Shown: one piece after another, positions 9,294 through 16,097 of the stretch | How positions within the stretch are numbered: position 1 is the stretch's first letter | Layout of the letters: every line of letters starts with the position of its first letter | DNA from: Aeriscardovia aeriphila | Lineage (GTDB): Bacteria > Actinomycetota > Actinomycetes > Actinomycetales > Bifidobacteriaceae | Length of the DNA stretch: 38,554 nt | Reading direction: 5' to 3' | NCBI GenBank assembly: GCA_949290445.1 | Contig: CASERW010000019.1 | Location: 1-38,554 of the forward strand | The notes under the pieces: generated by a model | Told to the model about the DNA's origin: nothing | The model's database searches: none | Seen by the model: only the letters and a program-made list of their open reading frames with translations | Made by a program: the position numbers and the translations under genes

Positions 9294-9463
9294 CTGCCAA
9301 AATGAGGAAGTGAGCAATTGCAAGGGCTCAACGGCGTGTCATTATAGTTCGAGCGAGGTACTTTTTAACCTTTTTGCAGCTGGTTATTCGTTCAATTTCT
9401 CTGTCCGCGGCGTGTTGCTTCATCGCACACCGGCCGTAGGCTGGAAACAAGTGAGGAGGGGAG

Positions 9464-10366
9464 ATGGGCCACAAAAATAAGGCAAATAAAGCCAGTAGCG
9501 CGAAGCAAAGCGTAACTACAGCCGGCAACACGAATAACGCGAGCAAAGTACCAAGCGCCTCTGCGGCCGGTGCAAACCCCGCCGCCAGTGTGCCAACTCA
9601 GAGCGCTGCTGACACGACAGACTACGCGGCAGATTACACACCAGCTGGCTACCACGCAGGGCTCATCACCGTCGTCACGCCGGGCAGTGACAAACTTCAG
9701 GCAGCTTTAGCCTCGGCGGACAAGCAAGCCATCGCCCAGGCTGCCAGCGAATTCGAATTTTCACGCTATGAAGACCGCAAATCCGTATTCCTCGGCCACA
9801 TCAAGCATGTAGAAACCGCGCAGGAAGTAGACGAGTTCGTCGCACAAATCCGCCAGGCAAACCCTGCCGCTCGCCATGTGACGCATGCTGCCGTGCTTTC
9901 TGCCGGTTCAGGAATGGAACGGATGAGCGACGACGGTGAGCCGCAAGGAACTGCTGGACGCCAAATTCTTGACATCATCCGCAAGAAAGGCCTCAGCGAC
10001 GTCGTGTGTACAGTTACTCGCTATTTTGGTGGGATTTTGCTGGGAGCTGGCGGCTTGGTTCGCGCCTACTCGTCGACCGCCGCGCAAGCTCTCGATGCCG
10101 TGCCTCAAGCCCAACTCGCCTTGCAAGCGCGCTTTGAGCTCACGGTGAACTACTCGCAGCAAAAGGACCTCGACCACATTCTCAACAGCCTCGACGCCAC
10201 GGTAATTTCGCGAAACTGGGGTGAAAACGTCGAGTCGCTGGTAGGCCTCGACCCGCTCCAGATTGACACTTTTCGTACTCGAATCCGCGACAGCTTTGCA
10301 GGTGCTGTTACGCCGGTTCAGCTCATGAGTGAGCCAACGCAAGTGCCGGTGAAGAAGGCGGACTGA
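9464..10366 (+). CDS. YigZ/IMPACT family protein with low-complexity N-terminal extension
   Basis: Protein of 300 residues. From about residue 85 it matches the UPF0029/IMPACT (YigZ) family: FEFSRYEDRKSVFLGHIKHV, DDGEPQGTAGRQIL and VTRYFGGILLGAGGLVRAYS are the family signature segments. Family members are about 200-210 residues and are linked to translation control or stress in eukaryotes; the bacterial function is unsettled. The usual SHHxxA-type histidine segment reads ARHVTHAAV here. The first 70 or so residues are an Ala/Asn/Ser/Thr-rich tract starting MGHKNKANKASSAK, probably disordered. GAGGAGGGG precedes the ATG at 9464, which supports the long start, but the extension may be non-conserved. 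The stop codon lies inside a TGATAATCT motif. Confidence 0.85.
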   Translation: MGHKNKANKASSAKQSVTTAGNTNNASKVPSASAAGANPAASVPTQSAADTTDYAADYTPAGYHAGLITVVTPGSDKLQAALASADKQAIAQAASEFEFSRYEDRKSVFLGHIKHVETAQEVDEFVAQIRQANPAARHVTHAAVLSAGSGMERMSDDGEPQGTAGRQILDIIRKKGLSDVVCTVTRYFGGILLGAGGLVRAYSSTAAQALDAVPQAQLALQARFELTVNYSQQKDLDHILNSLDATVISRNWGENVESLVGLDPLQIDTFRTRIRDSFAGAVTPVQLMSEPTQVPVKKAD

Positions 10367-10372
10367 TAATCT
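10364..10372 (+). repeat. TGATAATCT motif, copy 1
   Basis: Preceded by C and followed by T. The first three bases are the stop codon of the YigZ gene. The following bases, GAGAAATACTGA, nearly match those after the secY-end copy. Confidence 0.7.
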
Positions 10373-10401
10373 TGAGAAATACTGAGTAAGGGGAGGGGAG
10401 C

Positions 10402-11109
10402 ATGGCAGAAAGCAAGCCAGTAGACGAGAATTACGAGACGCTGACGCAAGCCTACGAGCGGATTCGCCACTCGCACGATGCCCAAGCTTTGCATGAAATT
10501 GCTCGCCAGCCGCTGCCTCAACGCTCCGACCAGTCAGCCTTCTCGCGCGCCACCGCACTGTTGGAGGCTGTTGCGGGAAATTTGACGACGCCGGTTGAGG
10601 ACAGGATTTACCTTGGCCAAGAAATGCCCTTCCCTAACGTTTTGGTTAAGCTTTCCTCTGACCCCGACCCTCGAGTACGTGAAGCTGTGGCCGCCAATGC
10701 CAACGATAAGAACTGGCTGGTGGGTCAGCTGACCAAGGACCCCGAGCAGCGGGTGCGAACGGCGGCGCTTCTCAACCCCCAGACGTCGTGGAAAATGAGG
10801 CTTGAGGGTGCGCAGGATGCGAACACCTCGGTGGAAGCGTTGGAATATTTGGCTCAGCAGGGCTTGGGTGAGGATGCCAAGGGGCCGACGATTTTGGCGA
10901 CGATGGTGCGTCACGCGGTTGCGCTCAATCCGACGTCGCCGCGCGAGCTGGTGGAAAGCTTGAAGAATGACCCTGAGGAGGATGTGCGCAGGGCGGTGAA
11001 GAGGCGTCTGGAGAAGGGCGCGACTGAGAAGGTGGTGACGCCGTTACCAGTGCAGTCGGTGCCGGGGCGCGGGCCGATTGGGCTGAGGAGTGCGGACGAG
11101 AGCGCGTAG
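10402..11109 (+). CDS. Leucine-rich-repeat-variant (LRV/HEAT-like) protein
   Basis: Protein of 235 residues with no signal peptide or membrane segment. The central part carries short alpha-helical repeats of the LRV type: LVKLSSDPDPRVREAVAANA, LTKDPEQRVRTAALLNP and LKNDPEEDVRRAVKRRL, with a degenerate unit between them. LRV/HEAT-like solenoids usually bind proteins or nucleic acids; no catalytic motif is visible. The N-terminal 60 residues are helical and charged, and the C-terminal 25 are probably disordered. GGGGAGGGGAG precedes the ATG. It starts 35 bp after the YigZ gene and is probably co-transcribed with it. The repeat class is reasonably sure; the function is unknown. Confidence 0.75.
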   Translation: MAESKPVDENYETLTQAYERIRHSHDAQALHEIARQPLPQRSDQSAFSRATALLEAVAGNLTTPVEDRIYLGQEMPFPNVLVKLSSDPDPRVREAVAANANDKNWLVGQLTKDPEQRVRTAALLNPQTSWKMRLEGAQDANTSVEALEYLAQQGLGEDAKGPTILATMVRHAVALNPTSPRELVESLKNDPEEDVRRAVKRRLEKGATEKVVTPLPVQSVPGRGPIGLRSADESA

Positions 11110-11145
11110 CCGCGGATTCAGAGCTGCGGGTGGCGGGTGGCGCGC

Positions 11146-11154
11146 TGATAATCT
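11146..11154 (+). repeat. TGATAATCT motif, copy 2
   Basis: Context CTGATAATCTT in the LRV-malQ intergenic region, 36 bp after the LRV-protein stop codon. Confidence 0.7.
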
Positions 11155-11250
11155 TCAGCAAGGGGCAAGAGTGACCAGGGGAAAGCGGCTTGTTTGAAGC
11201 GGGCCTATGAAAACGATGTCAGTAACCGGCAGGTAACGTAATCAAAAGAG

Positions 11251-11297
11251 CTTAAATTGCAATAAGTCCACGATTATGAAAACTAATGCAATTTAAG
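11251..11297. promoter_or_regulatory. Spaced inverted repeat upstream of malQ
   Basis: A perfect 11-bp inverted repeat, CTTAAATTGCA (11251-11261) and TGCAATTTAAG (11287-11297), separated by 25 bp, lies 45-92 bp before the malQ start. Equivalent positions in the arms are 36 bp apart. There is no T-run, so this looks like a protein-binding dyad rather than a terminator. The regulator is unknown. Confidence 0.45.
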
Positions 11298-11342
11298 TTT
11301 CGAAAAGCTCCCACGGCGGTTATTTTCATGTATCGTTGAAGT

Positions 11343-13511
11343 ATGGCAGAAATGACAGAAAGCCAGGAGCGCCTCGCACGTCCGCTCATCAAACTGGCTC
11401 GCTTAAACAATGTAGCAACGTCGTACATTGGTCAATTGGGTGAATTCCATGAGATCGACGACGACGTTCTCGTGCGCGTTCTCGAGGCTTTAGGTGTCGA
11501 TGCATCCAGCCCTGAGGCGATTTCTGAATCACTGAAGCAGACGAGCGCAAAGAAGCGCATCCGTCTGGTTTCAGGTACCAGCTTGGCCACTTTCGGCCAG
11601 GAATCTCGTGTGTACATCAACCATGATGCCAACGAGATCCCTGTTGTTACGCTCACTTTGGAAGACGGCAGCACCTATGCTGGTAAGCTCACTGTCAGCG
11701 ATGGAGATGGCAGCGCCGCCTACCCATACGAGGATGCCTTCTACGTCTCCTCCTCTGTGGTCATTCCAGCAGACGTCCCGCTGGGCTACCACACGCTCAC
11801 CGTTACTTGCGGCGAGCAGAGCGCAACTTCCCGCCTGATCGTCGCCCCAGAGCGCGTTCCACTGCTCCCTGGTTTGGTGAACGGCCAAATGTGGGGTTGG
11901 ATGGCTCAGCTCTACTCGGTCCGTTCCCACACCTCGTGGGGCGTTGGCGACTTTGCTGATCTCGCTCTGTTGCTGCGCGATGCTGCCCAAAAGACTCACG
12001 CTGACTACATGCTCGTCAACCCTCTGCATGCTGGTGAGCCTGTCGCTCCTCTGACTCCATCGCCATACCTTCCTGACTCTCGCCGTTTCATCAACGTCAC
12101 GTATATTCGCCCAGAAGACGTTCCTGAGTACGAGAGCCTCTCGGCCGCAGACCGCGCTGAAGTGGAAAAGCTCCACGCCAGCGTTGCTGCACTCAACGAC
12201 GACGTGACCAAGATCGATCGTGACGCCATGTGGACGGCAAAGATGCCAGCTCTGTGGCGCATCTACCGTGCTCCTCGTTCAGAAGCTCGTCAGCAGGCTT
12301 ACGAGAAGTTCTTGGCTCAGCAGGGCTCGGAGCTCGATGCTTATGCTACGTGGTGCGTGTGCTTCGACATGTGGGGTGAGCCTCAAGATACTCCAGATTC
12401 CTGGATTCGCCGGTATTCCATCACATCGCCTGAGGTCAAGGAGCTCATTGCTTCTCACCAGGAAACCTTCGATTTCTACCGCTGGCTGCAATGGGTTGCC
12501 ACTGATCAGCTGGCGGCAGCTCAGCATGCTTCTCAAGCTGCTGGCATGCGCATTGGTTTGATGATGGATATGGCCGTTGGTGTCCACCCGCTGGGTGCTG
12601 ACGTGTGGGGCCACCCAGAGCGCTTTGCTAAGAACGTCTCTGTGGGTGCCCCGCCAGATTTCTACAACCAGCAGGGTCAGGATTGGTCTCAGCCTCCATT
12701 CAACCCGAACTATTTGGAGGATTCGGGTTACCAGGCATACTCCGATCTGATTCACCAGATGTTCCAGGGTGCTGGCGCTCTGCGAATCGACCATATTCTG
12801 GGCTTGTTCCGCTTGTGGTGGGTTCCTGCAGGTCGCACGGCCAAGTACGGCACCTACGTTCACTACGATTACAACGTGATGCTCGGCATTTTGGCTATTG
12901 AGGCCACTCGTGCTCATGGCGTGATCGTGGGCGAGGACTTGGGTGTCGTTCCTGATTACGTCGCTACAGAGCTCAAGAAGCATGGCTTGTTGGGCTCGGT
13001 TATCGAGTGGTTCTCTAAGGATGGCAATGGTAACTTTGTCGATCCGAAGACGTACCGCGAGATGGCAATCACTTCGGTGACAACGCATGACCTTCCTCCA
13101 ACGGCTGGCTACCTCAACTATGAGCAGGTCAAGATTCGTGAAGAGCTGGGCTTGTTGACTGAGCCTGTGGAGAGCTTTAAGGCTGAGATGGTCAAGGAGC
13201 ACAAAGCTTTGCTGAGCTTCTTGGTTTCTGGTGGCTTCTTGGATCAGTCTGCTGCTGATGACGAGGCTCATCACGAGCAAGACATTATCGAGGCAATGCA
13301 TAAGGTTATCAAGGCTTCCCCGTCGAAGCTGTTGAATGCTGCTATTGTCGACGCTGTTGGCGAGAGGCGTACACAAAACCAGCCTGGCACGAATAATGAG
13401 TACCCGAACTGGCGTGTTCCTCTGGCTGATGGCCAGCTCAACCCGGTTTACGCTGAGGACCTCTTCTCGCTTCCTCGCGTTCAAAGCTTGGCTCGCGTCA
13501 TGAACCAGTAA
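11343..13511 (+). CDS. malQ: 4-alpha-glucanotransferase (amylomaltase, GH77)
   Basis: Protein of 722 residues, the usual length for bacterial MalQ with an N-terminal extra domain. It transfers alpha-1,4-glucan segments between maltodextrins in the cytosol. GH77 motifs are visible: the nucleophile Asp483 in ALRIDHILGLFRLWWVP, the acid/base Glu531 in GVIVGEDLGVVPDYV, and the third carboxylate Asp583 in VTTHDLPPTAGY. The substrate-side WGWMAQLYSVRSHTSWGVGDF is also typical. Residues 1-160 form the N-terminal part before the catalytic barrel. No Shine-Dalgarno sequence precedes the ATG at 11343 or the in-frame ATG at 11352, so translation may be leaderless or weakly initiated. A spaced dyad upstream and a strong terminator downstream suggest a single-gene unit. 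It fits functionally with glgX at 16-18.7 kb. Confidence 0.95.
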   Translation: MAEMTESQERLARPLIKLARLNNVATSYIGQLGEFHEIDDDVLVRVLEALGVDASSPEAISESLKQTSAKKRIRLVSGTSLATFGQESRVYINHDANEIPVVTLTLEDGSTYAGKLTVSDGDGSAAYPYEDAFYVSSSVVIPADVPLGYHTLTVTCGEQSATSRLIVAPERVPLLPGLVNGQMWGWMAQLYSVRSHTSWGVGDFADLALLLRDAAQKTHADYMLVNPLHAGEPVAPLTPSPYLPDSRRFINVTYIRPEDVPEYESLSAADRAEVEKLHASVAALNDDVTKIDRDAMWTAKMPALWRIYRAPRSEARQQAYEKFLAQQGSELDAYATWCVCFDMWGEPQDTPDSWIRRYSITSPEVKELIASHQETFDFYRWLQWVATDQLAAAQHASQAAGMRIGLMMDMAVGVHPLGADVWGHPERFAKNVSVGAPPDFYNQQGQDWSQPPFNPNYLEDSGYQAYSDLIHQMFQGAGALRIDHILGLFRLWWVPAGRTAKYGTYVHYDYNVMLGILAIEATRAHGVIVGEDLGVVPDYVATELKKHGLLGSVIEWFSKDGNGNFVDPKTYREMAITSVTTHDLPPTAGYLNYEQVKIREELGLLTEPVESFKAEMVKEHKALLSFLVSGGFLDQSAADDEAHHEQDIIEAMHKVIKASPSKLLNAAIVDAVGERRTQNQPGTNNEYPNWRVPLADGQLNPVYAEDLFSLPRVQSLARVMNQ

Positions 13512-13517
13512 GCCTTA

Positions 13518-13526
13518 AGATTATCA
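13518..13526 (-). repeat. TGATAATCT motif, copy 3
   Basis: Minus-strand context CTGATAATCTT, starting 6 bp past the malQ stop codon. The following minus-strand bases AAGGCTTACTGG loosely match copies 1 and 5. Confidence 0.7.
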
Positions 13527-13604
13527 GGCTGCGCTCAATCACTGGGCTGGACCCGATCATTCGGCTTTGCTGAATCTTTGGGGGCATAATGTGATGGGGC
13601 TCCA

Positions 13605-13658
13605 CTGGATCATCGAGCTGCGCTGGATCATCGAGCTACGCTGGATCATCGAGCTACG
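13605..13658 (+). repeat. Three tandem 18-bp repeats
   Basis: The unit CTGGATCATCGAGCTACG is present three times head to tail (13605-13622, 13623-13640, 13641-13658). The first copy has one difference (G for A in GAGCTGCG). A degenerate relative with GATCATTCGG lies about 50 bp upstream. No spacers, so not CRISPR. Confidence 0.85.
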
Positions 13659-13662
13659 CTGT

Positions 13663-13694
13663 GGGGTTTGTGCTGTTGCACGAACCCCATTTTT
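13663..13694 (+). terminator. Intrinsic terminator of malQ
   Basis: An 11-bp stem GGGGTTTGTGC/GCACGAACCCC (one G-U) with a TGTT loop is followed by ATTTTTAT. It lies 150 bp after the malQ stop codon. Confidence 0.8.
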
Positions 13695-13812
13695 ATGTTC
13701 TGACACTGCATTTTTCGGGTTTACAGGCCTGTGGATGCGAGGTTGAGAAATACTTATGTTTTCAGTGAAACGAACGCGAGTTTGTGCCGTGGAATGAAGC
13801 TCAGCTGAAGCG

Positions 13813-13841
13813 TTGAAACAGGGGAGGGGTTGCTCTATAAT
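13813..13841 (+). promoter_or_regulatory. rplM-rpsI promoter
   Basis: TTGAAA (13813-13818), a 17-bp spacer and a perfect TATAAT (13836-13841) form the best sigma-70-type promoter in the window. Transcription should begin near 13848, giving a leader of about 140 nt before rplM. The leader could fold and might serve autoregulation by L13, but no known leader class was recognised. Confidence 0.8.
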
Positions 13842-13989
13842 CGGCAACGTTGTGTTTCCTCGGGTCCAGCTGAAAGCGCCTTCCCACTCGCTGCGCGGAC
13901 TTCAGGGAACCCACGGAAAGGCAGTACGTCATTCTGATGCAACTAGGAGTGATACGGCTGCAGAAACACAATAGAGAAAAGGTCCAATC

Positions 13990-14439
13990 GTGAAGACATT
14001 TTCACCAAAGCCGCAGGATCTGACCCACAACTGGTACATCGTCGATGCATCTGATGTTGTGCTCGGTCGCCTTGCAAGCCAGATTGCTAACGTCCTTCGT
14101 GGTAAGACGAAGCCAACTTATGCTCCACACGCTGATTCCGGCGATTTCGTCGTTGTGATCAACGCCAGCAAGTTCGTCACCACTGGTAACAAGGGCTCCA
14201 AGAACCTGTACCACCACTCTGGTTTCCCAGGTGGTCTGCGCCATGCTTCCTACTCCGAGCTTCGTGATAAGGATCCAGAGCGCGTCATCAAGAGTGCTGT
14301 TAAGGGCATGATGCCAAAGAACAAGCTCTCTGCGGTTCAGCTTAAGCGTCTGCGCGTCTTCCCGGGCGAGGACTATCCATATCAGGCACAGAAGCCAGTA
14401 AAGCTGGAGATCGCTAAGATCAACCAGCAGGCTAAGTGA
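13990..14439 (+). CDS. rplM: 50S ribosomal protein L13
   Basis: Protein of 149 residues, normal for L13, an early-assembly protein of the large subunit. Family segments are [22 protein letters not shown] near the N-terminus, the [15 protein letters not shown] strand, YHHSGFPGG and [11 protein letters not shown]. The start is GTG, preceded by GAGAAAAGG. It is followed at once by rpsI (26 bp gap), the standard L13-S9 pair, under a strong promoter with a long leader. Confidence 0.97.
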   Translation: MKTFSPKPQDLTHNWYIVDASDVVLGRLASQIANVLRGKTKPTYAPHADSGDFVVVINASKFVTTGNKGSKNLYHHSGFPGGLRHASYSELRDKDPERVIKSAVKGMMPKNKLSAVQLKRLRVFPGEDYPYQAQKPVKLEIAKINQQAK

Positions 14440-14465
14440 GTTCGGTCAAGGAAAGGATCATGGAA

Positions 14466-14957
14466 ATGGCAGAAAACACCAACATGGCTGCTCCAGAGCT
14501 GAACTCTGAGGATCAAGCCGTTTACACTTCTGAAACCAACGCTGGTGCAGGTACTGGTACCTCCATCGTTGCTCCTGGTTATGGCACTGGCCGCCGCAAG
14601 GAGGCCGTCGCCCGTGTGCGCCTCGTTCCAGGCACTGGCAAGTGGACGATCAATGGTCGCAGCCTTGAGGAGTACTTCCCAAGCCTGCTCGCTCAGCGTG
14701 AAGTGAACGCTCCAATCGTTCTGTTGAAGCTCGAGGGCAAGTTCGACGTCATCGTTCTCGTTGACGGCGGCGGCATCTCCGGCCAGGCTGGCGCAATCCG
14801 CCTGGGCGTGGCTCGCGCTCTCAACGCAATCGATCGCGACAACAACCGCGCCACCCTCAAGAAGCATGGCTTCTTGACTCGTGACGCTCGCGTGGTCGAG
14901 CGCAAGAAGGCTGGTCTGCACAAGGCTCGCCGCGCTCCACAGTTCTCCAAGCGCTGA
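14466..14957 (+). CDS. rpsI: 30S ribosomal protein S9
   Basis: Protein of 163 residues from the ATG at 14466 (MAENTN). I prefer this start because AAGGAAAGG lies 8 bp upstream; an ATG at 14460 and a GTG at 14436 overlapping rplM are in-frame alternatives. S9 contacts the P-site tRNA through its C-terminal tail, and the tail here ends [11 protein letters not shown] as in the family. Other segments are [17 protein letters not shown] and [19 protein letters not shown]. An acidic N-terminal extension of about 35 residues precedes the S9 fold, as in other actinobacteria. A strong terminator follows. Confidence 0.96.
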   Translation: MAENTNMAAPELNSEDQAVYTSETNAGAGTGTSIVAPGYGTGRRKEAVARVRLVPGTGKWTINGRSLEEYFPSLLAQREVNAPIVLLKLEGKFDVIVLVDGGGISGQAGAIRLGVARALNAIDRDNNRATLKKHGFLTRDARVVERKKAGLHKARRAPQFSKR

Positions 14958-15002
14958 TTTACGCAGTTCCTGCATGGCCGATTGGCTATGCGCATTATGC
15001 GA

Positions 15003-15036
15003 ATGGCTTCCAGACTCGTCTGGAAGCCATTTTTTT
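15003..15036 (+). terminator. Terminator of rplM-rpsI
   Basis: A perfect 12-bp stem ATGGCTTCCAGA/TCTGGAAGCCAT with a CTCG loop is followed by seven Ts. It lies 45 bp after the rpsI stop codon. Confidence 0.93.
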
Positions 15037-15058
15037 GTTGCGGGAGTTTTTCTCAGCG

Positions 15059-15067
15059 TGATAATCT
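15059..15067 (+). repeat. TGATAATCT motif, copy 4
   Basis: Context GTGATAATCTC, 22 bp after the rpsI terminator T-run. It is followed almost directly by a perfect 14-bp palindrome, CTGGGGTACCCCAG (15070-15083). Confidence 0.7.
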
Positions 15068-15102
15068 CCCTGGGGTACCCCAGCACGATTTCTCTCACCA
15101 TG

Positions 15103-15132
15103 TTCACCTCTTTACATAAGAAGGTGTATACT
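15103..15132 (+). promoter_or_regulatory. Candidate promoter of the lipoprotein gene
   Basis: TTCACC (15103-15108), an 18-bp spacer and TATACT (15127-15132) would start transcription near 15139, about 105 nt before the lipoprotein start. The leader contains a small AGCC-TTCG-GGCT hairpin. Confidence 0.45.
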
Positions 15133-15244
15133 CAGATCAAATAAGCAGCGTGGCTTATTCCAGCTTCTCTAACACGCCTCTTTATGACCCGTGCGGTTTA
15201 GCCTTCGGGCTCTGACAATTATTGGAGTTAGCGAGAAGGCAATC

Positions 15245-15703
15245 ATGAAAAAGGATGTGCTTATTCAAGCTATTGCTGTTGCTCTCTCAGCTATGATGTG
15301 TGCCAGCCTTTCGGCGTGCGGCCCATCTGCAGCCAAACAAGAAATTGTGAAACCAAGAATCGGTATATCGCAGGAGGCATCGCACTTCCAATTTTCAAGA
15401 GTGAAGCTGTATTCTTCCATGCAAGAAATGGCAGATGATAGCTCGCATATTGTTGCTGGAATTGTGACGAGTCAAAAAGTTGAAGAGGATGTTGCTGCTC
15501 CTGGTACGCATGTCACGTTGAGCAAATTCCGCATTATGGATTCACTCAAGGGTGATAAGAAAGCAGGGGAGGAGATTACCATCAATCAAGACGGTAGAGA
15601 CGACCCAATGATTATAAAGAAAAATGAGGTTGTACTGTTATTCCTCCATGAAATGTATACGGGTGATGCAAGGGATCTTCCTTGGAAAGGATTTATTCGC
15701 TGA
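15245..15703 (+). CDS. Putative lipoprotein, probably C-terminally frameshifted
   Basis: Protein of 152 residues from the ATG at 15245, preceded by GCGAGAAGG; an in-frame GTG at 15191 would place 18 residues before the signal peptide and is unlikely. MKKDVLIQ is followed by a hydrophobic core and the lipobox LSAC, so the mature protein would be lipid-anchored at the Cys. The rest (MQEMADDSSHIVAGIVTSQK, later VLLFLHEMYTG) resembles small secreted proteins of Gram-positive bacteria whose function is unknown to me. The frame ends at 15703, but the reading frame one base back stays open with similar codon use to 15861, so the gene probably lost a base. An N-terminal fragment could still be made. 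No partner genes are adjacent. Confidence 0.75.
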   Translation: MKKDVLIQAIAVALSAMMCASLSACGPSAAKQEIVKPRIGISQEASHFQFSRVKLYSSMQEMADDSSHIVAGIVTSQKVEEDVAAPGTHVTLSKFRIMDSLKGDKKAGEEITINQDGRDDPMIIKKNEVVLLFLHEMYTGDARDLPWKGFIR

Positions 15704-15861
15704 GTAAAGTAAACGAATTCACTACGCTCTCAACAATTGAAAGTACGAGTTTCAACAGAGAAAAGAACGAAGAAGAAGTTAATTTCTCTCGTTTTATGAT
15801 CTCTGATTCGGATCAGCTGCCAGAAACTGTTTCCTTGTCAGAAGTGAGAGAGATGAAGTAG
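15691..15861 (+). pseudogene. Out-of-frame 3' remnant of the lipoprotein gene
   Basis: In the -1 frame relative to the lipoprotein, codons from 15691 read IYSLSKVNEFTTLSTIE and continue to a stop at 15859-15861 (56 residues ending SLSEVREMK). The stretch is open, polar and protein-like, has no start codon or ribosome-binding site of its own, and begins where the upstream frame ends. It is best read as the displaced C-terminus of a protein of about 204 residues. A sequencing error is an equally possible cause. Confidence 0.55.
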
Positions 15862-16097
15862 TCATTTTTCTTAGGCTGCTGAGTCTCTTCCAGAAAGCAC
15901 AGAAGCCTTCCCGCTTATTCACGCTGAGCTAATAATTCGCAGTGGAATAAAGAAGGAAGGCTTTTTCATGTACAGCGCTCCTCGATCACTCCCGTGGTGA
16001 CAATCTTAAACAATGGTGAGCGCCAGGGGAGTGACCGAAAAGCTGAAGGGGAAGCTACCGGACAAGCTCAGATGAAGTGACTAGACAAGCCGAGCGG
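15862..16097. other. Convergent intergenic region before glgX
   Basis: It holds the terminator at 15903-15966, then about 130 bp with an imperfect inverted repeat (TCACTCCC at 15986 and GGGAGTGA at 16027) without a T-run. No gene was recognised. Confidence 0.5.
15903..15966 (+). terminator. Terminator downstream of the lipoprotein gene
   Basis: The outer stem AAGCCTTCC (15903-15911)/GGAAGGCTT (15955-15963) and an inner CTTATTC/GAATAAAG pairing are followed by TTTTT. It serves the plus-strand lipoprotein locus and may also stop minus-strand glgX transcripts. Confidence 0.65.

Larger units (their letters stand above)
13512..13989. other. malQ-rplM intergenic region (478 bp)
   Basis: It contains, in order, a minus-oriented TGATAATCT copy, three tandem 18-bp repeats (13605-13658), the malQ terminator (13663-13694), about 110 bp with nothing recognised, the rplM promoter (13813-13841) and a leader of about 140 nt. 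No convincing gene is present. Confidence 0.7.

Noticed and set aside
12279-13484. 401-codon minus-strand frame opposite malQ
   Set aside because: Antisense shadow of a clear GH77 gene; no domain and no start signals.
13605-13658. Possible CRISPR array
   Set aside because: The 18-bp units are directly adjacent with no spacers, only three copies are present, and no cas genes are nearby.
13557-13847. Minus-strand frame with repeated MIQRSS
   Set aside because: The repetition comes only from the 18-bp tandem repeats, and the frame runs through the malQ terminator and the rplM promoter.
15986-16034. Inverted repeat TCACTCCC/GGGAGTGA as a glgX terminator
   Set aside because: Only 8 bp with a long loop and no T-run on either strand.
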